Shown: positions 38,102-50,694, counted from the first letter of the stretch. The stretch is 64,000 nt of DNA from an uncultured Acidimicrobiales bacterium (GCA_958296055.1 CATQHS010000001.1:1252277-1316276); one strand, 5' to 3'. Program-made: numbers and translations. The notes: generated by a model not told the origin, from the letters alone.

Positions 38102-40158
38102 CCTCCAATTATTGGCAATAACATCCTGAACTCAGCTCCACCAAGACGGCCTTCTGGTACTGCTTCAATATCGCCACCCAGATCTGTTATCGTATCTCGG
38201 ACAATTGTGAGACCTAAACCCGATCCACCCGAACGGGATGTAACGCCTGGCAACCATATTTCGTTAGCCGAAAAATCTGTAATACCTGTACCATTATCTG
38301 CAAAAAGAATCTCCATTGTCCCAGCCTCAATTATAGTACCAACTTCGATCCGGCGTTCACTGGTAGTTGACTGCATCAAAGCAACCAAGGAATTAGTTAG
38401 AAGATTGATAATGATTGATTCTATAGCCGCAACAGAGCTACGTAAGTAAGGAACTCCCTCAGCAAGGTTGAGATAAACAGCCGTATCTCGGGCTTTCAAA
38501 AACGGGCGATACGTCTCAATAATCCTGCGTAACACAAAGTGGACTTCCACACGTTCGGCACGGCGTTTATCACGATCTACCAATCCGAGGGTTGTATCAC
38601 TAAAGGCACTCAAGGAGGAGACACTGGAATTTATACGTTTTAAAGGCTCAATAACATCATCGGGAACCGGATCAATAAGATCGGCTATTCTACGGCGCAC
38701 AGCAGATACGGCACGGCCAATTATTTTTAAAGGACCTCCAGAAGCCTCATGAGCGAAAGTCGCTGCTGTGATCCCGGCCGTACTCAACGTACGATATAGT
38801 TGTACTTCCTCACGAAGGGTGCGTTCCTCATTCTCTCTTGCCCGTTCATATTGTTCAAATGTCTGTTTCAATCCAGGTTCAGTTTCACTTACTTTCTCTA
38901 TCGCTTGTTTGACATTTTGAATTGATTTGCTGGTTTGTATAGGAGCCTTTTCGCGCTGTTTCTGTCGACGAGCTTCGGCTACTTGAAGACGTACATGTGC
39001 CATCCAATCAAGAGCATCTTGAGCAAATCGTTTCAGATCTATAAAAGCTTGAGATTCTATAATTCCAGATCTATCTGTCTTCATTCTTAGAACAGTCTGT
39101 TCGTCCGTAATCCTAATCCTACCCAGAGAGGTGTTAGTACTTGGTCGTTCTTCAGGATTCCTTGTTCGATGAAGATTCATGTCAAGCCAATCGTTCCCGG
39201 CATCGCCATATGGCGAAACTCTAATATCATTCAGATAAAGCATAACACCGCCAAACTCACGCAGCCAAGTTCGGACTTCGCCAAAGTTAGAACTTCGAGT
39301 CCGGAATGTTTCTGCGTTTAATATAAAGACCCAAAGGTCGAATTCAGCAGGCGGACATACATATCTTGATCCCTGACCACTTCGGCGTAGACCCACATGA
39401 TCTACTTTGAATAGGACCTCACCGCGCCAATCCACAACCTGCGCGCTAGCTATGCCCTCTTCATCAACGTTAGCTATAAGATGATACTCCGCATCATCAA
39501 AGTACTTATTTTGAACTAGTTTTGCCAAGTCATCAAATTCTTTGGAATCAAGAGTCGGTCGAAAACTTTCTTGATTGTCGTCAAAAGGATCAGCTAGTAA
39601 GAGCAAGGCACGAGCCAACTGATGTACCTCTCTTCGGCTTGCGCCTCGAGTCAATCCAGATATCTCTATCGTTGTACCACTCACTTCGCGCATAGAACTT
39701 GATGATGTTGTAATCTCAAGTGGTACAGCATCAACCGCATCTGCACCGTCAAAATCGGCCCAATCGATTTGTAATTCGTTCTCCAATGCGGGAGATGTGC
39801 GAGACCTAGTTCTCACTGTAACTTGATTACCGGCACGAAGTGCAGCCAGACGACCTAAACCTTTGCTTCCGGCAATTTTACGCCCACATCTGGTTAATGT
39901 TCCACTTGATTTTGGCGATCTTCCAAGCATCAGAAAATGATTTCTTATTTCTTCAACAGTCATTCCGTCCCCATCATCAATGACGGTGATAGAACCCCCG
40001 GACTTTGCGATATTTTTTAGTCGAATTTGACACGAATTAGCATCAGCATCATGGGCATTTTTAACAAGTTCAATTACACTTTGATCAAGTGAAGGGTTCA
40101 GCTCTTCTCCAAGTCTTTTAAGTATGTCCGTTGAGAACCTGAATGTTGCCTTAGACAT
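38098..40158 (-). CDS. Dual-GHKL histidine kinase: MORC/Hsp90-like ATPase fused to sensor kinase
   Basis: This 686-residue soluble protein has two ATPase modules. N-terminal module: ELVKNAHDADA (N box, about residues 30-40), VIDDGDGMT (59-67) and KIAGSKGLGRLAAL (94-107), as in Hsp90/MutL/MORC ATPases. A coiled coil follows (about 400-460). The C-terminal kinase has a phosphoacceptor-like His in TFAHEASGGPLK (about residue 470), N box NLLTNSLVAL (about 586), G1 FADNGTGI and G2 GGSGLGLTIVRD. No transmembrane segment, so it senses an internal signal. Start ATG is 1 base after the methylase stop. Alternative: the His may not be phosphorylated and both modules act as nucleotide switches. Confidence 0.85.
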   Translation of the reverse strand: MSKATFRFSTDILKRLGEELNPSLDQSVIELVKNAHDADANSCQIRLKNIAKSGGSITVIDDGDGMTVEEIRNHFLMLGRSPKSSGTLTRCGRKIAGSKGLGRLAALRAGNQVTVRTRSRTSPALENELQIDWADFDGADAVDAVPLEITTSSSSMREVSGTTIEISGLTRGASRREVHQLARALLLLADPFDDNQESFRPTLDSKEFDDLAKLVQNKYFDDAEYHLIANVDEEGIASAQVVDWRGEVLFKVDHVGLRRSGQGSRYVCPPAEFDLWVFILNAETFRTRSSNFGEVRTWLREFGGVMLYLNDIRVSPYGDAGNDWLDMNLHRTRNPEERPSTNTSLGRIRITDEQTVLRMKTDRSGIIESQAFIDLKRFAQDALDWMAHVRLQVAEARRQKQREKAPIQTSKSIQNVKQAIEKVSETEPGLKQTFEQYERARENEERTLREEVQLYRTLSTAGITAATFAHEASGGPLKIIGRAVSAVRRRIADLIDPVPDDVIEPLKRINSSVSSLSAFSDTTLGLVDRDKRRAERVEVHFVLRRIIETYRPFLKARDTAVYLNLAEGVPYLRSSVAAIESIIINLLTNSLVALMQSTTSERRIEVGTIIEAGTMEILFADNGTGITDFSANEIWLPGVTSRSGGSGLGLTIVRDTITDLGGDIEAVPEGRLGGAEFRMLLPIIGG

Positions 40159-40159
40159 T

Positions 40160-41386
40160 TTAAATCCAAGGGATGGAGCCAATAGCGGCAACAGTCAAAT
40201 GTCTACAACGATTTACATTATTTAACCATGTCGTAGTCGCAGGCTGTTTCAATATCGTAAGAAGTTCTCTGCATGATTCTAACCGTCCATCATGGGGAGA
40301 AACAACTAGTATATGGTTATCTACTGCCACTGGACGACTATCCACTATTATAGCTCCACGACTTCGTACTAGCTCACCTGGACTGGAAGTACGAGGAATC
40401 GCTACGAATGGACCCGATTCAACTTTGCCAAGAAACCGCCTATTTCTAACTACAGATTCTACTTCTCCCCAAGTTGGAAAGAACTTTGCCGTCAGGAAAG
40501 GGTGCCATGGGCCACGCTGAGGATCCCTGTTATGTACTACAGCGCCAACTGAGACTTTGAACAGGTCACCCACTGTCTTTCCCTCAGAATAAGAAACCCA
40601 CAAGCCAGGACTATCATTTGGTTTTTTAGTCATTACTTGACCTGTCATTATAAACACGTCAACATCCGTCCATCTATCGAATTTACCTATTGTCCTAATG
40701 GACTTAATATTGACTTGTTGTTCAATTAATCGCCGCCAACGAGCGTATCTAGTGCCGCTCCGAAGCACATCCGGTAGAATTAGGTGGAGCGAAGTGCCAA
40801 TTCGAGCACGAGGTAAGATATCAGCTACAAAAAGGGCGGCTCTATTTACACGTCCACTTGCCCAAGAACAGCTTGGAGGAGCGTTAGAGAAACCAAAAGG
40901 TGGGTTGAGCATAATGTGCGTCGCCTCAACAATACTAGTAGAGTCAAGGCCATCACGATGTGATATACGAATATTTAGATCGTCAAGATGGAGTTTCTGT
41001 AATTGGAAGCGTAGACGTGATGAAGCTACCTCCGTAAAGGTCTTAATAATGTCTGTACCTCGTATTTCGACACGCGCAGAGCCAGAAGCATGAACCGGTG
41101 CTATGGCTCGCAAGCTTGCCAGTAGCAGATCACCTGCGCCACAACAAGGATCTAAAATAATTACCTCATCACGAATATCTGCTAAAGGACCAGCTAGATC
41201 TTTCGCTAGCTCTTGTGGCGTGAAGAATGCACCTAAATTTCGGCGATCTCGTAAAGGAATATGCTCACGAAGCGCAGCCGCTGCTGCGCCGTTCAAAAAA
41301 TGGGCTGCACCGACTTCAGCTAAAGAAACCCCTAGAAGGGTGTCAGAGAACTCTTGGAAACGGTCAGAATCTTTTAGACGTTCCAT
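40160..41386 (-). CDS. N6-adenine DNA methylase with C-terminal recognition-like region
   Basis: This 408-residue protein has GAFFTPQELAKDLAG (residues 52-66), SAM motif I ILDPCCGAGDLLLAS (77-91) and catalytic NPPF (161-164), so it is a gamma-type N6-adenine methyltransferase of the HsdM/Eco57I group. The last 180 residues (for example RRFLGKVESGPFVAIPR) resemble the target-recognition portion of type IIG-like enzymes, but no nuclease motif is seen. It is the first gene of the four-gene AT-rich operon and has no HsdS or HsdR beside it. Confidence 0.85.
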   Translation of the reverse strand: MERLKDSDRFQEFSDTLLGVSLAEVGAAHFLNGAAAAALREHIPLRDRRNLGAFFTPQELAKDLAGPLADIRDEVIILDPCCGAGDLLLASLRAIAPVHASGSARVEIRGTDIIKTFTEVASSRLRFQLQKLHLDDLNIRISHRDGLDSTSIVEATHIMLNPPFGFSNAPPSCSWASGRVNRAALFVADILPRARIGTSLHLILPDVLRSGTRYARWRRLIEQQVNIKSIRTIGKFDRWTDVDVFIMTGQVMTKKPNDSPGLWVSYSEGKTVGDLFKVSVGAVVHNRDPQRGPWHPFLTAKFFPTWGEVESVVRNRRFLGKVESGPFVAIPRTSSPGELVRSRGAIIVDSRPVAVDNHILVVSPHDGRLESCRELLTILKQPATTTWLNNVNRCRHLTVAAIGSIPWI

Positions 41387-41598
41387 CGGTCACCAGTCTA
41401 AGTGCGAGTCGCCGTGGCCGCTGTCTAGTGTAGGGCATGTGGGACTCTGTGGGTGCGCCGTGCTCAAGCAGCCCGGCGGTCGCAGGCCAAATGCCCGGTG
41501 GCCAACGGATCTGTCAGCACCGAGCCAGCCGCGGGCCGACCAGGCCTGCGACTATCAGATCTGCTTGCAGCTTGGCGGTATCGGCTACGTTCGCGGCC

Positions 41599-42579
41599 AT
41601 GGCTGACGACACAGGCCCCGAGCCCGACCGGAACCTGGCCCTGGAGCTGGTCCGGACCACCGAGGCGGCCGCCATCGCCGCCTCCCGCTGGATGGGCCGG
41701 GGCGACAAGAACGGGGCCGACGGCGCGGCCGTGGACGCCATGCGGGCCGTGCTGGGCGGCGTGAACATGGACGGCATCGTCGTCATCGGGGAGGGCGAGA
41801 AGGACGAGGCCCCGATGCTCTACAACGGCGAGCGCATCGGCAACGGCCAGCCCCCCAAGACCGACATCGCCGTCGACCCCATCGACGGCACCACCCTGAC
41901 CTCCCTGGGCCGGGGCAACGCCCTGTCGGTCATCGCCGTGGCCGACCGGGGCTCGATGTTCGACCCCGGCCCCTGCGTGTACATGGAGAAGATCGCCACC
42001 GGCCCCGCCGCGGCCCACTGCATAGACATCACCAAATCGCCCACCGAAAATCTCGGCGCCGTGGCCGAAGCCAAAGGCGAGCACATCCGGGACCTGACCG
42101 CGGTGATCCTGGACCGGGACCGCCACGACGAGCTGATCGACGAAGTGCGCGAGGCCGGCGCCCGCATCCGGCTCATCCCCGACGGGGACGTGGCCGGGGC
42201 CATCTCTACCGCTTGGCCCAACACCGGCGCCGACATCCTCTTCGGCATCGGCGGCACCCCCGAAGGGGTGATCACCGCGGCCGCGCTCAGATGTATGGGC
42301 GGGGCCATGCAGGGCAGGCTGTGGCCCCGCAACGGGCACGAGCGCAGCGCGGCGACCGCGGCCGGCTACGACTTGGACGCCGTGCTCAGCCAAGACGACC
42401 TGGTGCGGACCAGCAACTGCTTCTTCGCGGCCACCGGCGTCACCGACGGCGACCTGCTCAAGGGCGTCCACTTCGACTCCAGCTTCTGCCACACCCAGTC
42501 GCTGGTGATGCGGGGACGGTCGGGAACCGTGCGCTTAGTGGAAGCCCATCACCGCCTGGGCAAAGCCCAAGACATCTAA
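41599..42579 (+). CDS. glpX: Fructose-1,6-bisphosphatase, class II
   Basis: This 326-residue protein starts at ATG ([12 protein letters not shown]). Motifs: [18 protein letters not shown], the metal site [16 protein letters not shown], and [20 protein letters not shown]. These define the GlpX type that serves gluconeogenesis in actinobacteria. It is convergent with the ATP synthase operon, 18 bp from atpC. Confidence 0.96.
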   Translation: MADDTGPEPDRNLALELVRTTEAAAIAASRWMGRGDKNGADGAAVDAMRAVLGGVNMDGIVVIGEGEKDEAPMLYNGERIGNGQPPKTDIAVDPIDGTTLTSLGRGNALSVIAVADRGSMFDPGPCVYMEKIATGPAAAHCIDITKSPTENLGAVAEAKGEHIRDLTAVILDRDRHDELIDEVREAGARIRLIPDGDVAGAISTAWPNTGADILFGIGGTPEGVITAAALRCMGGAMQGRLWPRNGHERSAATAAGYDLDAVLSQDDLVRTSNCFFAATGVTDGDLLKGVHFDSSFCHTQSLVMRGRSGTVRLVEAHHRLGKAQDI

Positions 42580-42597
42580 CCCGCCGGCCGGGGGGAG

Positions 42598-42984
42598 TTA
42601 GCCAGCCACCCGGAGGCGCAGCCGGGCCCGCTGGGCCGCCGCCTCGGCCTCGGAGTCGTCCGGGTTGGCGGCCAGAGCCGCCTCGGCCCGGCGCAGGGCC
42701 TCGGCGGCTCGGTCGGCGTCGATCTCGCCGGCCGCCTCGGACACGTCCGACAAGACGGTGACGACGTTGCCGCTGACCTGCACGAAGCCCCGGTGCACGG
42801 CGAAGACGTCGCGGCCGCCCCCCGGCGCCACCACCTCCACCGACCACACGGCCAGCACCCCGACGAAAGGCACGTGACCGGGCTGGAAGGCGATGTCGCC
42901 GGCCTCGACGGTGCGGGCCACCACCATCTCGGCCGAGCCGGTGTAGGCCACCGCCTCCGGGGAGACGAGCTGCACTTCCAACAC
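42598..42984 (-). CDS. atpC: ATP synthase epsilon subunit
   Basis: This 128-residue protein opens LEVQLVSPEAVAYTGSAEMV, with QPGHVPFVGVLA and FAVHRGFVQVSGNVVTVLSD, the F1 epsilon beta-sandwich. The C-terminal helical part is short and Ala-rich. It is the last gene of the atp operon, 2 bp after atpD. Confidence 0.94.
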   Translation of the reverse strand: MLEVQLVSPEAVAYTGSAEMVVARTVEAGDIAFQPGHVPFVGVLAVWSVEVVAPGGGRDVFAVHRGFVQVSGNVVTVLSDVSEAAGEIDADRAAEALRRAEAALAANPDDSEAEAAAQRARLRLRVAG

Positions 42985-42986
42985 GG

Positions 42987-44486
<1,500 letters not shown>

Positions 44487-44531
44487 TTATCGGACGGCGG
44501 CACCGTCGGACTGGGGGTCATCGGACCGGCG

Positions 44532-45509
44532 TCATCGAACTGGGGCACCGTCGGTCGGGACGGCGGCCTCGGATGCGTAGCTCTCGATCAGGGCGGGCAG
44601 GTCGACGTCGGGGTCGACCGCGCCCAGGGCCTCGGCGCCGCCGACGATCTCCATGATCTCGGTGGTGATGGCGTCCTGGCGGGCCCGGTTCATCTCCCGG
44701 GAGAGCTTGGTGATGATCTCCTCGGCGTTGTCGGTGGCCGCCTTCATGGCTCGCTGGCGGCTGGCGTGCTCGGACGCGGCCGCGTCGAGCAGGGCGCCGT
44801 AGAGCCGGGCCTCGACATAGCGGGGCAGCAGCGCCTCCAGCACCGCCTCGGGGGAGGGCTCCATCTCGAAGGAGGCGGTCGCCTCCGGGGTCCCGCCCCC
44901 TTCGGCCGCGATGACCGAGGTCTCCTCCAAGGGCAGGAACTGCCGGGTCACCACCCGCTGGGCGCCCATGGAGACGAACTCGGTGTAGACCAGATCCACC
45001 TGATCGACGGCCCCACCGGTGAAGGCGCCGCTCACCGTCTCGGCCACCCGCCGGGCGTCGTCGTAGGCGGGATTGTCGCTGAAGCCGTCGAAGCCGTGAT
45101 CGACGCGGTAGTTGCGGAACCGGAAGTAGCGGGCCGACTTGCGGCCCACGCAGAACAGGGCGTAGTCCCGGCCCCGGGCGGTGTGGTCCATGAGCCGGCG
45201 CTCGGCCGCCCGGATGACCGAGGTGTTGTAGGCGCCGGCCAGGCCCCGGTCGCCGGCCACGACGATGACCCCCGCCGTCCGCACCTCGTCGGCCCGGCGC
45301 AGCAGCGGGTGGTCCACCTCGGCGCCGGCCGCGGCCAGGTTCTCGATCACCGCGGTGATGTGGTTAGCGTAGGGCCGGGCCGCGCCGGCCCGCTGCATGG
45401 CCTTGACCACCCGGGTGGCCGCGATCAGCTCCATGGCCCGGGTGATCTTCTTCGTCGACTGGACGCTTCCGATCCGCCGCCTGAGCTCGCGCTCCTTGCC
45501 TCCCGGCAA
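44532..45509 (-). CDS. atpG: ATP synthase gamma subunit
   Basis: This 325-residue protein has the conserved N-terminus RRRIGSVQSTKKITRAMELI and C-terminus RNARQ-like RARQDAITTEIMEIVGGAEAL. It is the rotating central stalk. It is about 35 residues longer than the usual 285-295, because of an insert around residue 200-220. It follows atpA by 6 bp. Confidence 0.96.
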   Translation of the reverse strand: MPGGKERELRRRIGSVQSTKKITRAMELIAATRVVKAMQRAGAARPYANHITAVIENLAAAGAEVDHPLLRRADEVRTAGVIVVAGDRGLAGAYNTSVIRAAERRLMDHTARGRDYALFCVGRKSARYFRFRNYRVDHGFDGFSDNPAYDDARRVAETVSGAFTGGAVDQVDLVYTEFVSMGAQRVVTRQFLPLEETSVIAAEGGGTPEATASFEMEPSPEAVLEALLPRYVEARLYGALLDAAASEHASRQRAMKAATDNAEEIITKLSREMNRARQDAITTEIMEIVGGAEALGAVDPDVDLPALIESYASEAAVPTDGAPVR

Positions 45510-45515
45510 CCCGCC

Positions 45516-47141
45516 CTACTCCTCGGACCGGGTGATGTCACCCTCGGGCAGGGTGTCGTCGTCGTCCACCACGGTGACGTCGACCGGGCCGGCAGCCACC
45601 GGCTCGGGCTCGGCGCCCGCCGCGGGCTCGAACGGGGCGAACTGCTCGGCGAAGGCCGCCACCTGGGCTCCGAAGGCCTCCTCGTCTTCGATGGCGCCGG
45701 TGTCGCGTATGGCGGCCATCTCCGCCGGCGCCCGGGTGCGGAACCAGTCGAGCAACTCGGCCTCGAAGCGGGCGACGTCTTCCACCAGCAGGCCGTCGAG
45801 GAGGCCCCGGGTGCCGGCATAGATCGACACCACCTGCTCCTCCACCGGCAGAGGGCTGTTCACGCCCTGCTTGAGCAGCTCGGTGAGCCGGTAGCCCCGC
45901 TCCAACTGGGCTTTGGACACCGCATCGAGATCGGACCCGAAAGCGGCGAAGGCTTCCAGCTCCCGGAACTGCTGGAGGTCGCCCTTGAGGGTGCCCACCG
46001 CGGTCTTCACCGCCTTCACCTGGGCCGCGCCCCCCACCCTCGACACCGAGATGCCCACGTCCACCGCGGGCCGGATGCCCGACTTGAACAGGTCGTCTTG
46101 GAGGAAGATCTGGCCGTCGGTGATGGAGATCACGTTGGTGGGGATGTAGGCCGACACGTCGCCGGCCTTGGTCTCGATGATGGGCAGAGCGGTGAGCGAG
46201 CCCCCGCCTCGCTCGTCGTTGAGCTTGGCCGCCCGCTCCAGCAGGCGGCTGTGCAGGTAGAACACGTCTCCGGGGTAGGCCTCCCGGCCCGGGGGCCGGC
46301 GCAGCAGCAGCGACACCTGGCGGTAGGCCTCGGCCTGCTTGGACAAGTCGTCGTAGACGACGAGGGCGTGCTCGCCGCTCTCCATCCAGTGCTGGCCCAT
46401 GGCGCAGCCGGCGTAGGGGGCCAGGTACTTGTACGGCGCCGGGTCCGAGGCGGGCGCCACCACCACCACCGTGTACTCCATGGCCCCCAGCTCGGCCAGG
46501 GTGGCCACCGCCTGAGCCACCGTCGAGGCCTTCTGGCCGATGGCGACGTAGATGCACTTCACCCCCAGGCCCTTCTGGTTCAAGATGGTGTCGAGGGCGA
46601 TGGTGGTCTTACCCGTCTTGCGGTCGCCGATGATCAGCTCGCGCTGGCCCCGGCCGATGGGGATGAGCGAGTCGATGGCCTTGATCCCGGTCTGGAGGGG
46701 CTCGTGGACGGGCTGGCGGCCGGTGATGCCCGGCGCCTGGATCTCCATGCGCCGGGGCGCCACCTCGGTGAGCGAGCCCTTGCCGTCCACCGGCTCGCCC
46801 AAGGGGTCGACCACCCGGCCCAGCAGGCCGTCGCCGACGGGGATGGACAGGATGTCGCCGGTGGCCGCCACGGGCTGACCCTCTTCGATCCCCTCCATCT
46901 CGCCCAGCACCACCGCGCCGATGGAGGTCTCTTCCAGGTTGAGGGCGAGGCCGATGGCGCCGTTCTCGAACCGGAGCATCTCGTTGACGCCGGCGTCGGG
47001 CAGGCCCGAGACCCGGGCGATGCCGTCGCCGACCTCCAGCACCCGGCCCACCGTGGTCCGGGCCAGGGCGGGGGTGAAGCCCTCGAGGCTATTTCGGATG
47101 GCGGCGGCTATGTCGGCCGTGTCGATGGTCAGCTCTGCCAT
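45516..47141 (-). CDS. atpA: ATP synthase alpha subunit
   Basis: This 541-residue subunit has the P-loop [36 protein letters not shown] and [26 protein letters not shown]. It is the non-catalytic F1 nucleotide-binding subunit. The C-terminus has an acidic, Pro-rich tail of about 30 residues beyond the normal end, as in some actinobacteria. Confidence 0.98.
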   Translation of the reverse strand: MAELTIDTADIAAAIRNSLEGFTPALARTTVGRVLEVGDGIARVSGLPDAGVNEMLRFENGAIGLALNLEETSIGAVVLGEMEGIEEGQPVAATGDILSIPVGDGLLGRVVDPLGEPVDGKGSLTEVAPRRMEIQAPGITGRQPVHEPLQTGIKAIDSLIPIGRGQRELIIGDRKTGKTTIALDTILNQKGLGVKCIYVAIGQKASTVAQAVATLAELGAMEYTVVVVAPASDPAPYKYLAPYAGCAMGQHWMESGEHALVVYDDLSKQAEAYRQVSLLLRRPPGREAYPGDVFYLHSRLLERAAKLNDERGGGSLTALPIIETKAGDVSAYIPTNVISITDGQIFLQDDLFKSGIRPAVDVGISVSRVGGAAQVKAVKTAVGTLKGDLQQFRELEAFAAFGSDLDAVSKAQLERGYRLTELLKQGVNSPLPVEEQVVSIYAGTRGLLDGLLVEDVARFEAELLDWFRTRAPAEMAAIRDTGAIEDEEAFGAQVAAFAEQFAPFEPAAGAEPEPVAAGPVDVTVVDDDDTLPEGDITRSEE

Positions 47142-47211
47142 CTAGTCGTCTCCTGATTCGATTTCTTCCCGCTCGTCGCTTTTTCGAGCGCTCGTCTTCT
47201 GGTCGATCCCG

Positions 47212-47742
47212 CTAGGCCAGGCCGGCCCGCATCTGGCTGAGCCGGCTGCGGACGCTGCCGTCGATCACGTCGTCGCCGATCTCGGTGATCACGCCCCCGA
47301 TCACGCTGGGGTCGATGATCAGCCTCACCTCGATGTCGGCGCCGGTGGCCGACCGCAGAGCGGCGGTGAGGCGGCTCCGCTGATCGGGGGTCAGCTCCAC
47401 CGCGCTGCGGACCCGGGCCACGGTCCGGTTGCGGTCGGCCGCGGCCCGGTCGACGGCGGCGTCGATGATCTCGGGCAACTGACCGCCCCGGCCGGCGCCG
47501 ACCACCATCGACACCACCGCGGCGGTGGCGGGCCGGGCCCGACCGCCGAGGAGGTCCTCGACGATCTGCTGGCGGCGCGAGGGCTCCACGGCGGCGTCGG
47601 TGAGCGCTACCCTGAGCTCGTTGCTGGCCCTCAGTGCCTGGGCGAAGCGGAACAGCTCGTCGGTGACCCCGGCCTCGTCGTCCTCGGCCCGGGCCACGGC
47701 CAGCACGGCGGCGGCGTAGCCGGCCACCCGGTCGTCAGCCAC
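47212..47742 (-). CDS. atpH: ATP synthase delta subunit
   Basis: This 176-residue protein has VAGYAAAVLAVARAED at the N-terminus and DPSVIGGVITEIGDDVIDGS at the C-terminus, both conserved in OSCP/delta. It connects F1 to the peripheral stalk. Separate genes exist for b and delta, unlike the mycobacterial b-delta fusion. Confidence 0.93.
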   Translation of the reverse strand: MADDRVAGYAAAVLAVARAEDDEAGVTDELFRFAQALRASNELRVALTDAAVEPSRRQQIVEDLLGGRARPATAAVVSMVVGAGRGGQLPEIIDAAVDRAAADRNRTVARVRSAVELTPDQRSRLTAALRSATGADIEVRLIIDPSVIGGVITEIGDDVIDGSVRSRLSQMRAGLA

Positions 47743-47804
47743 GGTCCCCGGCCCCGTCGACCCGGCTCGACGCTGGCATCGTCACCGCCGGCCACCCGGC
47801 TGCG

Positions 47805-48524
47805 TCAGCCACGGTCCTCGGCCACCTCGTCGATGTAGCCGTCGATCAACCGCCGGTGCCGCTCGGTGTCGAGGCCGGCCTCCACCACCCGCTCGGCCGC
47901 GCCGATGGCGATGGCCGACACCTCCGAGCGGAGGTCGGCGACGGCTTGGCGGCGCCCGGCCTCGATATCGGCCGCGGCCCGGGCCCGCTGGTCGGCGATC
48001 TCGGCCTCAGCCCGGGCCTGGAGGTCTCGCTCGAGCCGCAGCGCCCGGTCCCGGGCCTCCTCGATGATGCGAGAGGCTTCCTCCCGGGCTTCGGCCAGTC
48101 GAGCCTCGTACTCCGACCGGGTGCGCTGGGCGTCGGCCTTGGCCTGATCGGCGGAGTCGAGATCGGCCCTGATCTTGTCGGCCCGGGCGTCCATGGCCCT
48201 CTTCACCATGGGGAACCCCTTCCAGGTCATGAAGGCCAGCAGGATCAGGAAGGCGGCGCCGCCCCAGATGATCTCATCGACCTCGGGGAGGATCGGGCTC
48301 GGCGCCTCGACGCAGTCCCCGAGGCCGTCCTCGAACTTCTCGAGGTCGTCCTTGGGCCCGTTCTCGATGGTGTGGAGGCTGCCGTAGGTCTCCTCGGCCT
48401 CGATGACCTTCTCGAAGACGCAGCCCCCGATGGTCTCCGCGGCCCCGGCCGGCGAGGCGCCGGCCAGCACCGCCGCGGCACCGGTGCCTAAGGCCGCGGC
48501 CAGCAGCCGGATCGTGCGTTTCAT
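47805..48524 (-). CDS. atpF: ATP synthase b subunit with unusual extracytoplasmic N-terminus
   Basis: This 239-residue protein starts with an apparent signal peptide (RTIRLLAAALGTGAAAVLAG, ending ASPAGAA near residue 29) and a polar region with Cys35 and Cys71. The usual membrane helix follows (IIWGGAAFLILLAFMTW, about 86-102), then the long coiled coil (SADQAKADAQRTRSEYEARL). The C-terminal half is standard F0 b. Typical b subunits are about 160 residues with the helix at the N-terminus, so 80 residues are extra. It is in the normal place between atpE and atpH. Confidence 0.92.
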   Translation of the reverse strand: MKRTIRLLAAALGTGAAAVLAGASPAGAAETIGGCVFEKVIEAEETYGSLHTIENGPKDDLEKFEDGLGDCVEAPSPILPEVDEIIWGGAAFLILLAFMTWKGFPMVKRAMDARADKIRADLDSADQAKADAQRTRSEYEARLAEAREEASRIIEEARDRALRLERDLQARAEAEIADQRARAAADIEAGRRQAVADLRSEVSAIAIGAAERVVEAGLDTERHRRLIDGYIDEVAEDRG

Positions 48525-48543
48525 CGGAACCTCCCCGTTTCAG

Positions 48544-49635
<1,092 letters not shown>

Positions 49636-49636
<1 letters not shown>

Positions 49637-50091
49637 CAGGATTTATTCCAGACGGAGCCGCGCGAGGAGCGGACCTCGTGGCCCTGCCTCAGGGCGGGCA
49701 GGCCCAGCGATTTGACAATGTGGCGAGCCTCCCACACCAACAGCCCGAGGTGGAACAAGATCAGGGCGGACGCGAACGGCACCGTCTCGAACCAGCCGCT
49801 GGTTCGCACCGGCAGCACCACCGCGGTGATGACGCCGAGGCGGGCCAGATAGCCCACCAGCACCGCTGCCGCCAGAACCGTCGGCGAATAGCGGGCACCC
49901 CAGGCGATTATCCCGGCGCCGACCGCGAAATTGGCCACCACCAGCACCACAGCCAGGCCGACGGACCAGACCCCGGCCCATCCCCAGACCGCGGCCCCGA
50001 TCCCCACCGCCACCGGGCCCACTACCAGGGATCGGCGGGCCATGGCGACGGCCACGGCCCGCTCGTAGGCCCCCCCGGCGCGTTCACCCAC
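49636..50091 (-). CDS. atpI: ATP synthase I-like membrane protein
   Basis: This 151-residue protein has four hydrophobic segments (VVGPVAVGIGAAVWGWAGVW; VGLAVVLVVANFAVGAGIIA; VLAAAVLVGYLARLGVITAV; PFASALILFHLGLLVWEARH). Position before atpB corresponds to mycobacterial Rv1303 and to AtpI, an assembly factor for the c ring. Assignment rests mainly on place and topology. Confidence 0.7.
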
Positions 50092-50368
50092 GGCTCGATC
50101 CCTCCGGAGAGGCGGCGTAGCCGGCCCGGCGGGTCTGGAGCGCTTCGTCCATCCGGGCGCCGTACTGGCGGGCGAACCGCCACACCCCGTAGCCGAACAC
50201 GACCAGCACCGCGGCCAGGGTCACCAGCGGGAAGGTTCCCAGGCGGGAGTCGAGCCACCAGCCCCCGAGGCCGAACAGGGCCGGGGTGGCGATCATCTCG
50301 AAGGCGGCGGCGAAAGCGTCGCCGGCACCGCGGCGCAACTCCAGTCGCTCCTCGGGCCCCGACGTCAC
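50084..50368 (-). CDS. atpZ: AtpZ/AtpI family small membrane protein
   Basis: This 94-residue protein has two helices ([20 protein letters not shown] and [20 protein letters not shown]), the AtpZ/F0F1-ATPase-subunit pattern. It overlaps the rpmE stop by 4 bp and the atpI start by 8 bp, so translation of rpmE, atpZ and atpI is coupled. AtpZ/AtpI proteins have been linked to Mg or Ca uptake and c-ring assembly. Confidence 0.75.
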   Translation of the reverse strand: MTSGPEERLELRRGAGDAFAAAFEMIATPALFGLGGWWLDSRLGTFPLVTLAAVLVVFGYGVWRFARQYGARMDEALQTRRAGYAASPEGSSRG

Positions 50369-50694
50369 CGGTCGGTGGCCTTGCGCTCGGCTGTGCCCCT
50401 TCTGGCCTGCTTGGCGCCGGCCTGTTTGGCGGCGTCTTCCGACTTGCTGCGGCGAGTGCCGTAACGGCGCTCGAAGCGCTCAACCCGGCCGGCCGTATCG
50501 ACGATCTTCATCGTCCCGGTGAAGAAGGGATGGCTGGCGCTGGAGATCTCCACCCGGGCCAGCGGGTACTCCTTGCCGTCGGACCACTCGACCGTCTCGC
50601 TGGTGGCGATGGTGGAGCGGGTCAGAAACGACGTGCCTGCGGACTGGTCCTGAAAGACGACCAGCCGGTATTCGGGGTGGATGTCGGTCTTCAT
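50365..50694 (-). CDS. rpmE2: Ribosomal protein bL31, type B (zinc-free)
   Basis: This 109-residue protein begins [18 protein letters not shown] and has [20 protein letters not shown], the type B L31 pattern without the CxxC zinc motif. A basic tail of about 25 residues is added. It occupies the place of rpmE in the actinobacterial rho-rpmE block and overlaps atpZ by 4 bp. Confidence 0.93.
   Translation of the reverse strand: MKTDIHPEYRLVVFQDQSAGTSFLTRSTIATSETVEWSDGKEYPLARVEISSASHPFFTGTMKIVDTAGRVERFERRYGTRRSKSEDAAKQAGAKQARRGTAERKATDR

Noticed and set aside
36469..41386. Type I restriction-modification locus
   Set aside because: Only an HsdM-like methylase is present; there is no HsdS or HsdR motor, and the other three genes are kinase, receiver and MBL proteins.
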